64,000 bases of DNA from contig NC_065530.1 of the NCBI RefSeq assembly GCF_020184175.1, positions 32,899,260 through 32,963,259 on the forward strand, read 5' to 3'. The notes below the pieces were generated by a model. That model saw nothing but the letters and a program-made list of their open reading frames with translations. It was not told where the DNA came from and ran no database searches. Shown in pieces: positions 38,040-51,200 of this stretch. Both the position numbers and the translations under genes were made by a program. The stretch comes from Aphis gossypii. Taxonomy: Eukaryota > Arthropoda > Insecta > Hemiptera > Aphididae. Numbering within the stretch: position 1 is the first letter of the stretch; the number at the start of each line of letters is the position of its first letter.

Positions 38040-38720
38040 ATTTTCTGAAAATTCCAATTTAAACAACTTGTGTCTGTTTCAAGTTTCTACGACTAGTAAT
38101 TTTTAACTATAACAAAAATCTAAAATTATTTGATAGTAAATTCGTTATTTTATGAGTGAATTTTGCATTTCGTGAAAAATTTAAACTAAGGATAATATTT
38201 TTTTAATTGGTTTACGTTCAAGTTCTTTTATAACTATTGTAAGCCAAACTTATGGAAATGTTGTATTACATTTTCAACTCTTAGCTACTTATACAATTTT
38301 TTTTAAATTTTAACTAGAAAAATAATTTACAAATATTCATGATGTTGACGAACTTTAAACTCTAATAAAAAATTATTTTTAATAATTGTGCTAATTTTGA
38401 ATCACTATAAGACTATCTTATGAAGAACTTTGTATTACATTTTCATGTATTTTAACTTAGCCGAAAAATTTTATCGATATTTATATAAAAAAAAAAACTA
38501 AACAAAAACGAATATTTTAAATGCCTATAAATAGCCTTAAAGTAAGCGAAATATTTTGACAGTTAAATTATGTAAAGAAAATGTGAAACTTAATAACTGG
38601 TGAAATTTGCTGGTATCTACGACTGATACTTTTCGAATAATAAAAAATATTGAAAATCATTGTAAAATCAATACAGTTATCACTTCGTTCAGAATAAAAA
38701 ATTATAAAAAATTTAAAAAA
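38040..38720 (-). repeat. Right arm of the long imperfect inverted repeat
   Basis: Reverse-complement partner of 34100-34800, sharing the same landmark blocks (for example the reverse of CAAGTTTCTACGACTAGTAA at 38080-38099 and the reverse of CCTATAAATAGCC at 38523-38535). The adjoining 37780-37960 sequence, with GGTCAAGTGGGACCGCTCTG and CGATCCTGAACGAAGATGAT, resembles subterminal parts of repeats I associate with aphid genomes. Confidence 0.6.
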
Positions 38721-40320
38721 AAAATTACTATGACAAGTATTTTTAAGATATTGTAACTGTTTAAATAAATATGTATCGAATTGGAATAGGTACTGATTTT
38801 TATAATAGCAATTTCGTTGTTTTTTTTTTCTAAATCAAGTAACTTAAAGAAAATTAGACATTAAGTATTATTTAATAACAACATACTTAACTGTCAATTT
38901 TACAATGATACATAATTATTGATATTGTTTTGTAATAAGACTTGTTAAGACAAAAAAAGTATTGAAAAATAAGTGTGTATTCGATCAAACATTAAAAACA
39001 AGTAGTAGGTACTTATATTTCAAAGTTCAGAGATACGCTAACATCGGAGTAAACATAGAAATATTTCAATTATTTTAATCCATAAATATTTTATATTCTT
39101 ATATTGTATAAAGAACTGAAAGTTTTCTCATGAATTTAAATATTTTTGACTTATTAGCAATCATATACTTGATAATATAGATTATGTGATTTATATACAT
39201 TTTTATACTACAGCTTAAAATAAGCTTAAAAACAAAATGAAGATGAATTAATAAAAATAATGCTTTGTTTTAACTTATTATACGTACAAACCACATGAGG
39301 CAATGTTGACTAGTCTTTGGAAAGAGGATAATGGAAAATACGAAGAATAAGAAACACGTCTTATTGAAAAACTTTTCACCAACTTGAAATTTTCAACTGA
39401 GTTGGAGGTTTAAATTGTTATTAAAATGGTGTCGGCAATCAGACACTTATAAAACTCCAGCATCGGTTCTAATACTTTGTATACTTTTGTTAGGTAACTA
39501 AGCTTTTATAAGTTTTTGAATATATTTATGAAGGCCAATAATATTTACTGACACTTTATCGGTATTTTCTACATTGCAAGATATAATAATATGGGTTAAA
39601 TGTTGTTTATCAGGCAATGTTTAAAACTGTTTTCTTTTTAAAATATAACTTTGCAAATGTATTTTTGGATTTAACATAGTTAAAACTTTTGTCGATTTAA
39701 TTATTAATAATATATGACCTTCATATTATAGAAAAATATCATTTTCAAAAACTTTTTTGTAAATAATATAGCACAAATAAGTCAATTTAATAGACCCATT
39801 CCGAATAACTTAAGTAAATTTATCATACTCTAAATATTGATTATGTGTTTATTTTTCGTACCAATGTAATTTTCTATATCATGGATTTAAAATAAGTTAA
39901 ATATTTTGTATCCCTAAATAATAGGAATATAAGTTCGGTGAAATTATCTATAAAATAATCATCTAAATATTTATTTGATGATGATGTCTATATATGAACA
40001 ATATTTAATAATATCGGGTTCGTGCGATCCTTTGTTTAGTCTTTGTAATACACAGAGAATGTAAAATAGTTTAAAACAAAGTTTTAAATGCTGTTGTATT
40101 TTGCCTTGTACGCCTAGCCGCCTTATGTATTAGTTAGTTAGTTTATAATTGGGTGGTAATATACAGCTATACAAGTTCCTGCCTACCATAAAGTTGTCAG
40201 TGTACTTTATTTATAATTTTAAATAATTATAATTTAAACTATTTACCTTCATTACTTCTTTAATTTGTTTTTAAACTGCTTATTAAACATATTATTTCTA
40301 CGAATATTAATTTAATAGTA
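38721..40320. other. AT-rich spacer
   Basis: No gene seen. No upstream exon for the 40.3-kb candidate gene could be supported here, though small exons in AT-rich sequence could be missed. Confidence 0.45.
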
Positions 40321-40322
40321 AA

Positions 40323-40510
40323 ATGTTAGGTCTGCACGAACTACCGCCGCACGATAGTTTCATTAAGACCATCTGCTTCGAAACATATCATGAAAAAATG
40401 TTAAGGTTAAATTTGAATTTAAAACTTTACGCAGAAGGCGGCTGCTACTGTAATAGCGTTCGATGCTTTGCCTTCAATAAGCCAGTAGCTGACGTGTTAG
40501 CGATTTATTC
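40323..40510 (+). CDS. Unrecognised protein, exon A
   Basis: An ATG opens 62 codons plus 2 bases, ending at a perfect GTAAGT donor at 40511. The chain runs from MLGLHELPPHDSFIKTICF through a middle of alternating hydrophobic and polar residues to ECYC-like GGCYCNSVRCF and a conserved-looking NKPVADVLAIYS. It has four cysteines, no signal peptide and no domain I recognise. Codon use is diverse, unlike noise ORFs nearby. A possible acceptor (TTTAATTTAATAG) ends eight or so bases upstream, so this may be an internal exon in phase rather than the true N-terminus. The phase (2) fits exactly to exon B at 40602. Best read as part of a real multi-exon gene of unknown function. Confidence 0.5.
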
Positions 40511-40601
40511 GTAAGTCATATCATAATAATGTGTACACTTACAGTCTCGTTTAACTGAAATGTCGTGTAGTAATTTATCAGTTTTGTTTTCTATACATTA
40601 G

Positions 40602-40666
40602 TAATGGTGTCCAATTGAAAGGTCAACGTTGGATGGACTGCAATAAACAAGATACTGCGTATAACG
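40602..40666 (+). CDS. Unrecognised protein, exon B
   Basis: A 65-base exon between an acceptor (TTTTCTATACATTAG) and a GTGAGT donor. Joined to exon A across a 91-base intron it completes a Ser codon and reads NGVQLKGQRWMDCNKQDTAY without a stop, ending in phase 1. The two exons, their fitting phases and both consensus splice sites support each other. Confidence 0.5.
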
Positions 40667-41266
40667 GTGAGTTGTTGGTGTTTTGACTGTTTTGTCCGCG
40701 TAATGGGTATCATTAATGTTATGTACCTCTCGCTCGATTTTATTGTTTAAGGGTGGGACATATCTATATACAGCTGTATACACACATACACATACTCACA
40801 TACATATATATATATATATGTATGGAGTGAACCCCATTTAAGAGGATAACGAAGAGAGGTGGCGTTGTTTTTGTGATTGAAAATCCCCCGGTGTGAACAA
40901 TATAGAAACGTAATAATTTGGCAGTTTTACTTTCTCTTCGCCAAAGCTATCGGGTGTTACGACCCAATAAAGAGGAAATGAAAACAACGAACCAAATAAC
41001 GGATTTTTTCAACCTCCCATTTCTTTACTCTACCGTAATATAGCTTCCAAATCTTTTGTCCCTATAGTTGCGCGTTGATTCAATAATAAACGTAACAAGA
41101 CGAAATCGAAATACGTGAGCAAAGTTCGATTATTAACGCCATATATACAAAAAATTGATTGGAAAGTTCATATTTTCATCTCTTCTCCCCGTGCACCTAT
41201 TCGATTACACCTTGGGTTATGATTTCAAGTTGAATTAGCTCCACGAGTTGTATTGGTTTTTTGCAG

Positions 41267-41316
41267 ATCATTTCTATATCACAGTAGTTCTATTAAATAA
41301 TTCCATAACACAATAA
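41267..41316 (+). CDS. Possible terminal exon C of the same gene
   Basis: A strong acceptor (TTGGTTTTTTGCAG) ends at 41266. In the phase left by exon B the following bases encode DHFYITVVLLNNSITQ and then TAA, which would make a protein of about 100 residues with exons A and B. No close AATAAA was found, and other acceptors downstream (for example near 42352) are possible, so this join is tentative. Confidence 0.22.
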
Positions 41317-44300
41317 TATTTTGTTTATTTTTGTTCAGGTTATTGTGTTATATAAATGTTTTTTTTTAAACATAGACATTATAATATTATTATAAGAGTA
41401 TAGATAAAATAGAAATTGTTGAATTAAAAATCACAAAGTAATATTATTTTTCTGCAAACCATATTTAATGTTTGAACGCTCACTGATGTATTTTAGTATT
41501 ATCAAACATAAACTTTTAAATATTATATTAATTTAAACATTGTTTGAAAAAAAAAAAATGTTTTTAAAAGTCGCATTATCTTAAGTACATTTTTAGATAA
41601 AAATATATCGAAATATATTCCATTTCCTACGTGTACTTGTGTAAGTACAAGTGAAAAAAAACCTTACTCAGTAGTTCATTATTACAAGTTTGAGTTCCAA
41701 ATTATAATTCAGTTACATATTATACTATTTTAAATAAGATCTTAACATCTTATTATATACCTACGAAAACGCAATTATTTTCAAATAAATTAATACATAT
41801 GTAATAAAGCATAGAAATCATTGATCTTAATACATTTCACCTCGCTTTGATATATATATATTTTTTAATTGTCACTCTTCTCTCGATATAATACTAACTA
41901 CTAAGTGATTTACACAAAATATACGAGTCCAAAACCACACTGTGAAGATACTTATACTAAATTTATTTTTGTAGAATACTAAATAGTTTTTTTTTCAATT
42001 AAGTTATTTTAGTTTCAACGTATTTTGTTCGGTCATAAATGATAAATGTTTTATAACAATCAAAATAAATAATAAAAATATATAATTGACAAATAATAAT
42101 ATTGTGTTATGGATTTTAATTTTAATTTACAATTAATGAAAATAATTCAATTTAATTATTCCTTAATCGTTGGCTTAAATAAAATCTTTTCGAATATAAA
42201 CACCACGCTTAATATATCTTAATAATGGGTAAGTAACGAAAGATAAAGGAATTAAGGAAAAAAAATCTTCAAGTATATAATATACTCTTAGTGAAATTTA
42301 ATAACAAAAAACATTGAACGTGAATTTATGTTGCCATATACCAGTATTTTCAGTTGCAGAGAAGACTGGTATAATCGTTCATTGACGTCGGTAGCGTGTC
42401 AACAGTAATTACGTTAATAATCAAAACTGCGTGACATAGAACTTCCGACTAAATACTTTCAAAAAGCAAGTTATCGTAAAAGCATTCGTTTCTATAGATG
42501 TACACTGTCGTAATGTAATTTCACAGCTACGCACATCTTATTTTCCCCTTTTTGTCCAATAAGATAATTTCATTTTAATAAGTATTTTACTATCCAATCG
42601 GATAACATTTTCTTCGGTAAAAAAATTTAATTTTTTTTTTTTAAACTAGAATGTCCATTCGTTAAAAGAGTAAATAAAAACCTGAAAAGGTCAAAATGTT
42701 TAAGTTACTCATTTTCCACTTTGAAATTCTGCACACGGTTATGCTCATATGGGGATGAATACTAAGTTAAACGGTGGAACAATTATGCGCTTTTCGTAAA
42801 TTGCTGTATAACAATATTTTGACGTCACGAGTAAAAGGTGAAAAACTCCTCTATAATATTAATAATTCTATTCCTGTGTTATCTCATTCACAAAGTTAAT
42901 TATTATTTATCAAGGAATAATACAATTAAATAATTTAGATCTGTATGATGGCTTAAGAGATTCGATGGCTTATGAGATCATTATTCATAATATAGAGTAC
43001 GATAGACTTTTTATTGCAAAATATAATTGTATATTAATTAAAAGACCTAATTAACTATATTATATTGCAACTATTATATTCAATTTAATTAAAATAACAC
43101 ACGACTGCCTATTTATAATGTATTTTTCGCATTAATTTTAGATTTTATTCAATGCAATAAATAATACGATATGAGTTAACCTAGACCTGGAAAATACATA
43201 TTCAATGGAACAATTCACAATTTTATTTTTAAATATCATCAAATACAATAATTATTGAATTCAATTTATTGTATTTATACACTAGAAGGAGTTTCGTCAT
43301 CTTTGTATCTTACTTGTATACCTACTAATGAGTACATACATGTTTTATATATAAAAACAAAAAAACAACAATGTTTGCACCAGTATAGTTATAATTAAAT
43401 ACAATTTTTTTGTGAATCATTTTTTTATTATTATTATTGTTTTATATTATTTTAATCTAAAATAAAATAATTATACGATTGGACAGTAGTCTGTAGTTAA
43501 TATTATTTGCCTGAAAATTATGAATATCAAACATTTATCACTCTAACTAATATGATAGGTACATAATATCATGTTTGTCTCTAAATTATTATTAATATTA
43601 GTTAATACTTATTAACAAGGAATAGGCCTGAGGGCTTATCCGTCTGAAATATAAAACAAGCCCAGTCAGTTGTCAGGATATAGAATCTATTTATAATAAT
43701 TGCTCGTATAACTTAGATATACTAATCACTTATCATTTAAGTTAATTAATATATTTTAAAATACATTCAAACCAAATAAAATATATTTTTTTAGTCTAAG
43801 GTATATGTTATGCTTGTAATAATAAAAATTAAAATTAAATAGAACCAAGCGTTCAGCCTCTTCAAATAAGTTTATCAAGCTTCGTTAATGCTGTACAACC
43901 GCACATATCAAAGTAAAAATAATTATTATTATTTTTATAGTAACATACTTCACATGTTCCCCTTCAATGGACGAATATAATAATTGGTATTATATAGGAC
44001 ATACAAAGAGTATGTAGAAAATAAAAATTCTCAACGTCAAGGCACATCTTAAATAACCCATCCATAATACAAGGAGCAGATGAGGCACTTAATGTAATAA
44101 ACACCCTCCTCATATTATAGGTATGTCATATTTGAAGCATCATTGATATTGATGCCAAAATATAATATTATTAAATTACTACCGTCTTAAAATATACGTA
44201 TAATATCTACCACAGTGTAATATGATGATAAGCCATAATGAGATGAGTTAGATTAAGTTAAAACAAAATACCTATTTATACTGTTAATTTAGGCTGATTG

Positions 44301-45035
44301 TCTAGAAGACAATTTTTATATCCATAATTTTTTTTTTTAAATATTATTGGATGTTAAATTTGTCATAAGTGTTATACCTACGCATCTGATCCGATTTACA
44401 AGGACGAGATCTGATACAAAATATTAGAACACAAGGTGTGGTAAGTATTTTATAATAATTAAATAAATCAAACAGTTCCAAGTCTTATTGAAAGCCATTA
44501 ACAATAGATGCATAATTAATACCTACATATATTTGTTATGTACAACTATTTAGATGTAATTTAATAATTATAGACAGTTAATAATAAACAATAAACATGA
44601 CATCTATTTGCATAATTATTCATCGATTTTAACATGAATAGAGATAAACCGATATTTATGAGATCGCGCCTACATCTTGAACTTAAATACTCATTAATAA
44701 ATATTTTTTTCTTTTTTTTGTTCTACTCACCAGCCTCAAACTACGCCTTCAATAGACATTGAAATATAATATGTCAAAATATTTTTCATATTCATAACGA
44801 ATGGGTGAAATACCAATTCTCAGAGTCTTGAGATTCAAAATAAAAATGTAATATTAAATCTATTAAACGCATAATACATAAGTATTATACAATATTTTAA
44901 AACAATTTCATCATTGAATTAGTTTCTTTTAATAAAATGTATTTTTTTCTTATACAGAAGATTTTGTCAAAAGATTACACAATATACAAAATAAACAAAT
45001 ACCTATTTATACACGCTATACCTATTATATTAAAA
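41317..45035. other. AT-rich spacer
   Basis: No supported gene. Patches at 42340-42560 and 42700-42850 are a little GC-richer but carry no sure exon. Several poly-A/T tracts. A minus-strand ATTAAA (44928-44933 on the plus strand as TTTAAT) lies about 105 bases beyond the P450 stop and may serve as its poly(A) signal. Confidence 0.45.
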
Positions 45036-45202
45036 TTAAGTATTCAATTTCCTAAATTTTAACCAAACGCTTTCAGGTATATTTACAAAACTTCCGATAA
45101 CATATTTTATGGGAATTTGGGTTTTATCACATGACGTCACTTCGTAGTTAGTTAACACTTCGGACAAGGCCATTTTCATTTCAAATTCAGCAAATCTTTT
45201 GC
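45036..45202 (-). CDS. P450 exon 5: C-terminal segment
   Basis: 167 bases after ATTTTAG. Continues the heme loop as GKRFAEFEMKMALSEVL and ends VWLKFRKLNT then TAA. Intron 4 is only 102 bases and splits the Gly codon just after Cys-Ile in the heme loop. Confidence 0.9.
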
Positions 45203-48200
45203 CTAAAATTCACAAATACATCATTACAAATATTGAATAAACACATTTTTTCACATAAGAAACATATTTAAAAATTATAGGTAATGAAGCTATAAAAAAC
45301 GTACCGATACAAAATCTAGGACCATCTCCGAACGGCATATATGTGTTGGGTTGCAAATTGTGTATATTTTCGTCTGAAAAACGATCCGGTTCAAAAGCCT
45401 CTGGATCAGAGTAGTATTTTGGATCGTAGTGAATGGCGTGTACTGGAATCACGATTTTAGTACCAGTTTTTAATTTAATCTGTGTCCCCGGTATTACATA
45501 AGGCTTTGTCACAACTCGATTTAATGTCACTAATGGAGGATATTTTCTCAACGTTTCTGAAAATTAAAACAAATTATAAGTTAAGGTATACAATCATAGT
45601 CTCGTTGAAACAAATTTTTCGAAATATGTTGTTTTTAACGGTAATATTATAATAATTAACATTAAAACATTGATATGGTAATTTTTCTCGTAATTATAAT
45701 AATAATATCATCCATAAAATGTGTTACATGTAATATAATATTTATAATTGTTTTTACCATTTATTCAGAAACAAATATAATTGATGTGTTTTAATATTAT
45801 AATTTACCGAATTAATTCAAATTAAATGATCATTAAGATTAGTTTACATTAATCCACAATATCATAATCTAAATAAATATTAACAAATTATTTTTTACCA
45901 ATTCAGTACTATGTATACATGGTGCGCTCTATCAACACAAACTTGAAAACTATTATTTTAATAAAAAGACACGCAATAGTGTTGTTATTGTTGTTATTAT
46001 TATTATTATTATTATTTAATATGTGAAGATTAAACTAATTTAAGACAGGCATATATTATTCTAACTTAAATCCAAACATTTACATCTTCTTTTAATCAAT
46101 CAATTATTAATATTTGATTTTTTTCCGACAATTTATCACTTCGTATTCTTTTTTATTAGAATAAAAGATAATATTTAATTTACTAGTTGGGTTAGTAAAA
46201 CATCTAGTTAGTAGTTACAGTGATATTTTTTTTTCTTAACTGTCTTCGACAGACCGCTTTTTTATATACAATTTCGAGTAGTTTTTATTTGGTTTCTTAC
46301 TATTCACATTATGGTGATTTGAAAATTTGATATTATACATTATTCGGAGTTTCTCGATGTTAAATTATATTTGTGAACAACTACAGATAATGTTGGACAA
46401 AACAAATCAATTATTAAAGTTTATAAATATGATAAATACCTATATTATATAATTTAAAATAATTCACTCATTTAAATAAATATAATAATAATTTTAAATA
46501 AAGCGAACTAAATTTTATGATTATATTTTTAATCATTATTAATGATTAGTAATATTCTAATATAGCAATATTTCTCAATAAACATTTCCAGGAACAAAAT
46601 AAAGATCGGAAATATTCAACTATCCTCTGGGAAAATCCCATAAGATTAAAAAGTTAATTTATAATATAAACACGACAATACCTACATGAAAATTTCAATT
46701 TTGTTTCACATAGTATAAAAAAAAAAATAATCTCTACACTGGTGACTAACATTTAAGTGTATAACTTAAATTAATTATTTATACTAATATTAAATTTTAT
46801 ATTATTATTAATAGTTTTGAAATCAGCAAAAAATCTTTTTATTCTTATGTGATTATTTTTTGTTCGTTTAAAATATACAAATAATTAATGACTATATTAT
46901 GTTAAAATAACCATAGAAATATCTGAAAATTATGTAAGAAAATTTTAATTTTCTAAGGAAAAAATAATATACATAAATTTCCGGTCTATAAAATATTCCA
47001 CGGAATTTTCCAAGATGACATCTCACATCATTAATTTCACAGACTAATTTTTATATTGTACATATTAACATTAATAAAATAATAACACATAATCTCAACA
47101 CTTTTTATATTGAAAATTAATTATATATCTATTAAAATTAACAGTTTTAATCATCAGTTAATCTGAGAAATTTCCCACACACTGCACTTAATATATTATT
47201 ATATGGTTTACTGTGAGACTTAATATGTTGTCACAAAGCGGTTTCACGTATTTGTCCTAATTTTTCTATAATCGGATACCTTGCTCTAAAAGGGTTCTTA
47301 TATTTTCTTTTCGTTTTCATAGTTCCGACGAGTATACGGTGAAGTTAGGTATAAGCAACAGTGTCCGCATATAGAAGACACATATTATTTAATGTTTGTT
47401 TAGAAGTATCGTAAGATTTTTCTTATGTAAGTTTAATTTTAGCATTTCTTATCAGTATTTACTTTTTATTATATACTCGTATTTATATATGGTAACTTGA
47501 TAAAATGTCAAACTAAAAAAAATTTGATAAAATATGTTTGTTTTAAATGCTTTTTAAATAGTATTTAATATTTTTTTATTCGTCAACAACAATTTTGATT
47601 AAAAACAAGTCATCGATTTTCAGTTTATTGTTATACGTATGTACTTGAGTTTTAATAATTACTGTAATATCTACGTAATTAATATTTTTATGTACTTTTT
47701 ATAAATTGAATTAAAATAGCTTAAACATTTTATTTTTTTTTTAAACTTCATCGAAACAATAATTAATATCGTACTCTAATTGATTACATGTGAAATAATC
47801 ATATAAAATAATTATAATAATTATATTACCTTTACATATCATACCATGAAGGTTATCATTTACGATTTATATGATATGAACCTAATATTTGTTTAAAATA
47901 TTGACAGGTTATCATAATCAAACATATAGGCACTCGATTTTTATTATTATTATTCAAATGCATAAAATCTATAAGAAAAAATTGATTTTCTATGAAAATC
48001 AAGAGCTAATTATTTAAAATTACATAAATTGTTTGCGTAGGTTTGAAATTGTTTCTATACGATACTATTAAATATCTAAATAATTTTTGTTTTTAGCATA
48101 ATATATTATATTATATATGTTAGTGGTAATGTATGGAATACGTTATTTCATTAAATAACTAGTTATTCTATGAAATTCTTAAATATGCTCATTAATATAT

Positions 48201-51200
48201 AAATTGCACAGTTTTAAAATAAATATATAGAATATCAGTTGACAGTTGGGTTCTCGCTAATGTATGAAATTTAGTCTCGATCACTAAATAATGGTCAAGG
48301 GTTTTTCAAATGCACATGTCAACAAAAGTGCACTATAAAACGGTGCATATGTTCAAAAAGAAAAAATGGGTACTTTGTTACTCTAAATGCATCTAAAAAC
48401 TTAGTATAATAATAAATAAGTTTTAATTTGTAAAAATAATAATAATTTTATAACTGTAATAATTTGACGATTTACAGATGAAAATCGACTTTTTCGAAAT
48501 GAATATTTATATTGTATATATGTAGAACCAGTAAAAATTTTAAATACATTAACTAAACTGAATACTAAATACCTAATACCTTCCTAAGTGTCACCACGTC
48601 ACCGGAATTTCAAAATGTTTATTTTAAAGAGTTTAAATAAAATTAAAAAAAAAGTTAAAATTAAATAAGTCAGGTTGTTATACCAACTATATAAAAAATT
48701 AAAAAAAAAAAAAATAATAAATAAAAAATAAAATAATTCAAAAACGAAATACGGTAACCACGATTTGTGTATCGGTTATTTATTTTTGAAAAATATATTT
48801 ATATCTTTTTTTTAAATTTTTTTTTTCGGTCCATGGAGATAAAATATCGGTTTTATATCGAAATATCGGAAAAATTGCTATCGGCCCAGCTCTAAGGAAT
48901 TGTTCCAAGGCGTTTCGACACGTTACTACGAGAGTAAATTATTTCTCTATACTGACGGTCGTACGTATCATAGCACGTAATATGACGTAGCAATACAAAA
49001 TTCGTACTTAGACGACGATCTTATTTTAATGCATTTTTAGACATCGTAAAATTACAAACATCGTTTATTCCATAAAACGTATTATTTCATCAAACACCAC
49101 TTATGTATTCAGCCGTTGATAAAGTGGGTGATTTTCAAAATTTGTATAATGGTTCTATTGGAAATGATGCTATTAGGCATTGACTATGTGTGTATTATTG
49201 TAATGAAACTAAGTGCGTAGAAGTAATGAATACCGTTAAACCAAATACTAAATTTTATTGATCATTTTATTGATTTTTTAAACCAATCTAAGTTCGAATC
49301 ATATATTATAGAATTGGCATTTTTAACGGGCAATGAAGTGCACGGGGTAAAATGACAAGTTGAGGTATGTATTTACAGATTCATTCAATACTATAATTAA
49401 AAGTACCCGTTATGTATAAAATACCTAGTTAATAATATTATGTATAGGCAGTAATGCAGTAAAATATAATATGCCAATTGCAAAATATTATTTAAATTCC
49501 ATTGCTTTTGATTAAAAATATTGAACGTACTAGATGAATAAGTTATCAAAAATTCAAAAAAAAATAATAATTACTAATATCTTAAATATATTATTCTACG
49601 ATAAGTTATAAATCACGAAAAAAATATGTCAAAAAATAATTAACATAAAAAGATTTGTAATATAATAAATATTTATGACATCTACCTACATAAACATAGA
49701 ATTCAAATTCAATATAACTCTTGAATTAATAATATCTCTCCGGTTTGAAAATTAAATAAAACAAAATTACTGATTTATCTTACCTTTAATCACCATGCCC
49801 ATATAATGAAGTTCGTTAAGACATTCACTATTCATTTGTCCATTATACTTCGATTTAACTTCCAATATTTCTTTTCGAACCTTGTCTTGGACGTCTTTTC
49901 TTAATGCTAATTCATACATGCAAAAGCTCATTGATGTAGACACTGTTTCGAAACCAGCGATAAATAAAATATATGCATTCGCTACAATATCCATTTCCGT
50001 AAATTTTTCTAAAAAAAAAAAAAAAAAATGATATGTGAATAATATATTATTTATCACGTTTTTTAAGAAAAATGTCTAAATCTGTTTTAAAATTGAATTT
50101 TGATAAGTGATAAACAAAACACGCAGATTACAAAATGTAACGATACCTACTACTTTTTTAAGAACTCTGTGTAATAATTTTCATACAATATTATCATTCT
50201 CATTAATAAGTATCTTACATCGAACGAGTAAAGGCAGTAATGGTTTTGCCGATGCAGGTATATTTTTGTCCGTCTCCCAACCACGGCATTTATAATGCAT
50301 TTACGATACGAAGTGATTAGGTAGGTATAAAATTTAGCCGATAATAATATGTTTTTATTATTTGTCGTTACGACGATCGATATCTACCCGTGGAAAATTG
50401 TTTATGATGGTATGCGGTAAGAAAAAAATAAATCGTCTGCAATTTATTCTCACATTGATTACCTTCGGGTTTTAGATTCGGATTCAGCACCAGATCTTCT
50501 CTGGCCTTCATCAGATGCTGTACAAAGTCTTTGCGGTCTTCGTTATGCTTCTCCCGGTATTCGATTGTCTGCTTAAACGCGTCATGGAAGAATCGGATGG
50601 TGCGGTGCGAATAGTGATGCACGCGAAATATGCTCAGCAGGGACGGCTGCATAAAAATGACCGCCACTCGGAGTTTGGACCTCAGCGACGGCTGGAAAAC
50701 GTTTTTCCCGTGTTTCCGGAACTCCGAGTCCGGATCGTTGATGGCGTCCAGCTTCAGACCGAACGCGCAGCTGCCGATCACGTCGGTCGAGTACTTGGCC
50801 ATCATCTCGCGGATTTCGATTCGACCGGCGTCTTCGTCCAGAGTCTTTCCGATGGCCGACAGCAGACCGTCGCTGCACTCCTTCACCTGTTCATTCATGT
50901 ATTTCAGTTTATTGGCCGTGAACGTGGGACTGAGCTTTTGCCGCATTGTTTTCCACCGTTCGCCCCGCGTAAAGAATATATTATTGTTGAGCGGGTTCGT
51001 GTGTGTGCCGGCGTATAACCCGCGGTCTGTGAAGTTGTTGAAGTCTTTGATCAGTATGTGTCCTAAGGATTAAAAACAAAACAAAAAATTATAATTATAT
51101 TTCCAGTATAAAAATCAAGAATAGCTAATTTTTTTTTTTTTTTTGAGGGGCGAATAACGATATTTTTTTTTTTTTTTTTGGAAAATTCGGTTGCAAAAAA

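Noticed and set aside
40323..40666. Assignment of the 40.3-kb gene to the aphid bicycle effector family
   Set aside because: Only one CYC tripeptide, no signal peptide and exon sizes unlike the usual run of microexons.
50515..51073. Plus-strand ORFs of 147 and 167 codons and a minus-strand 98-codon ORF
   Set aside because: Shadows of P450 exon 2 in other frames.
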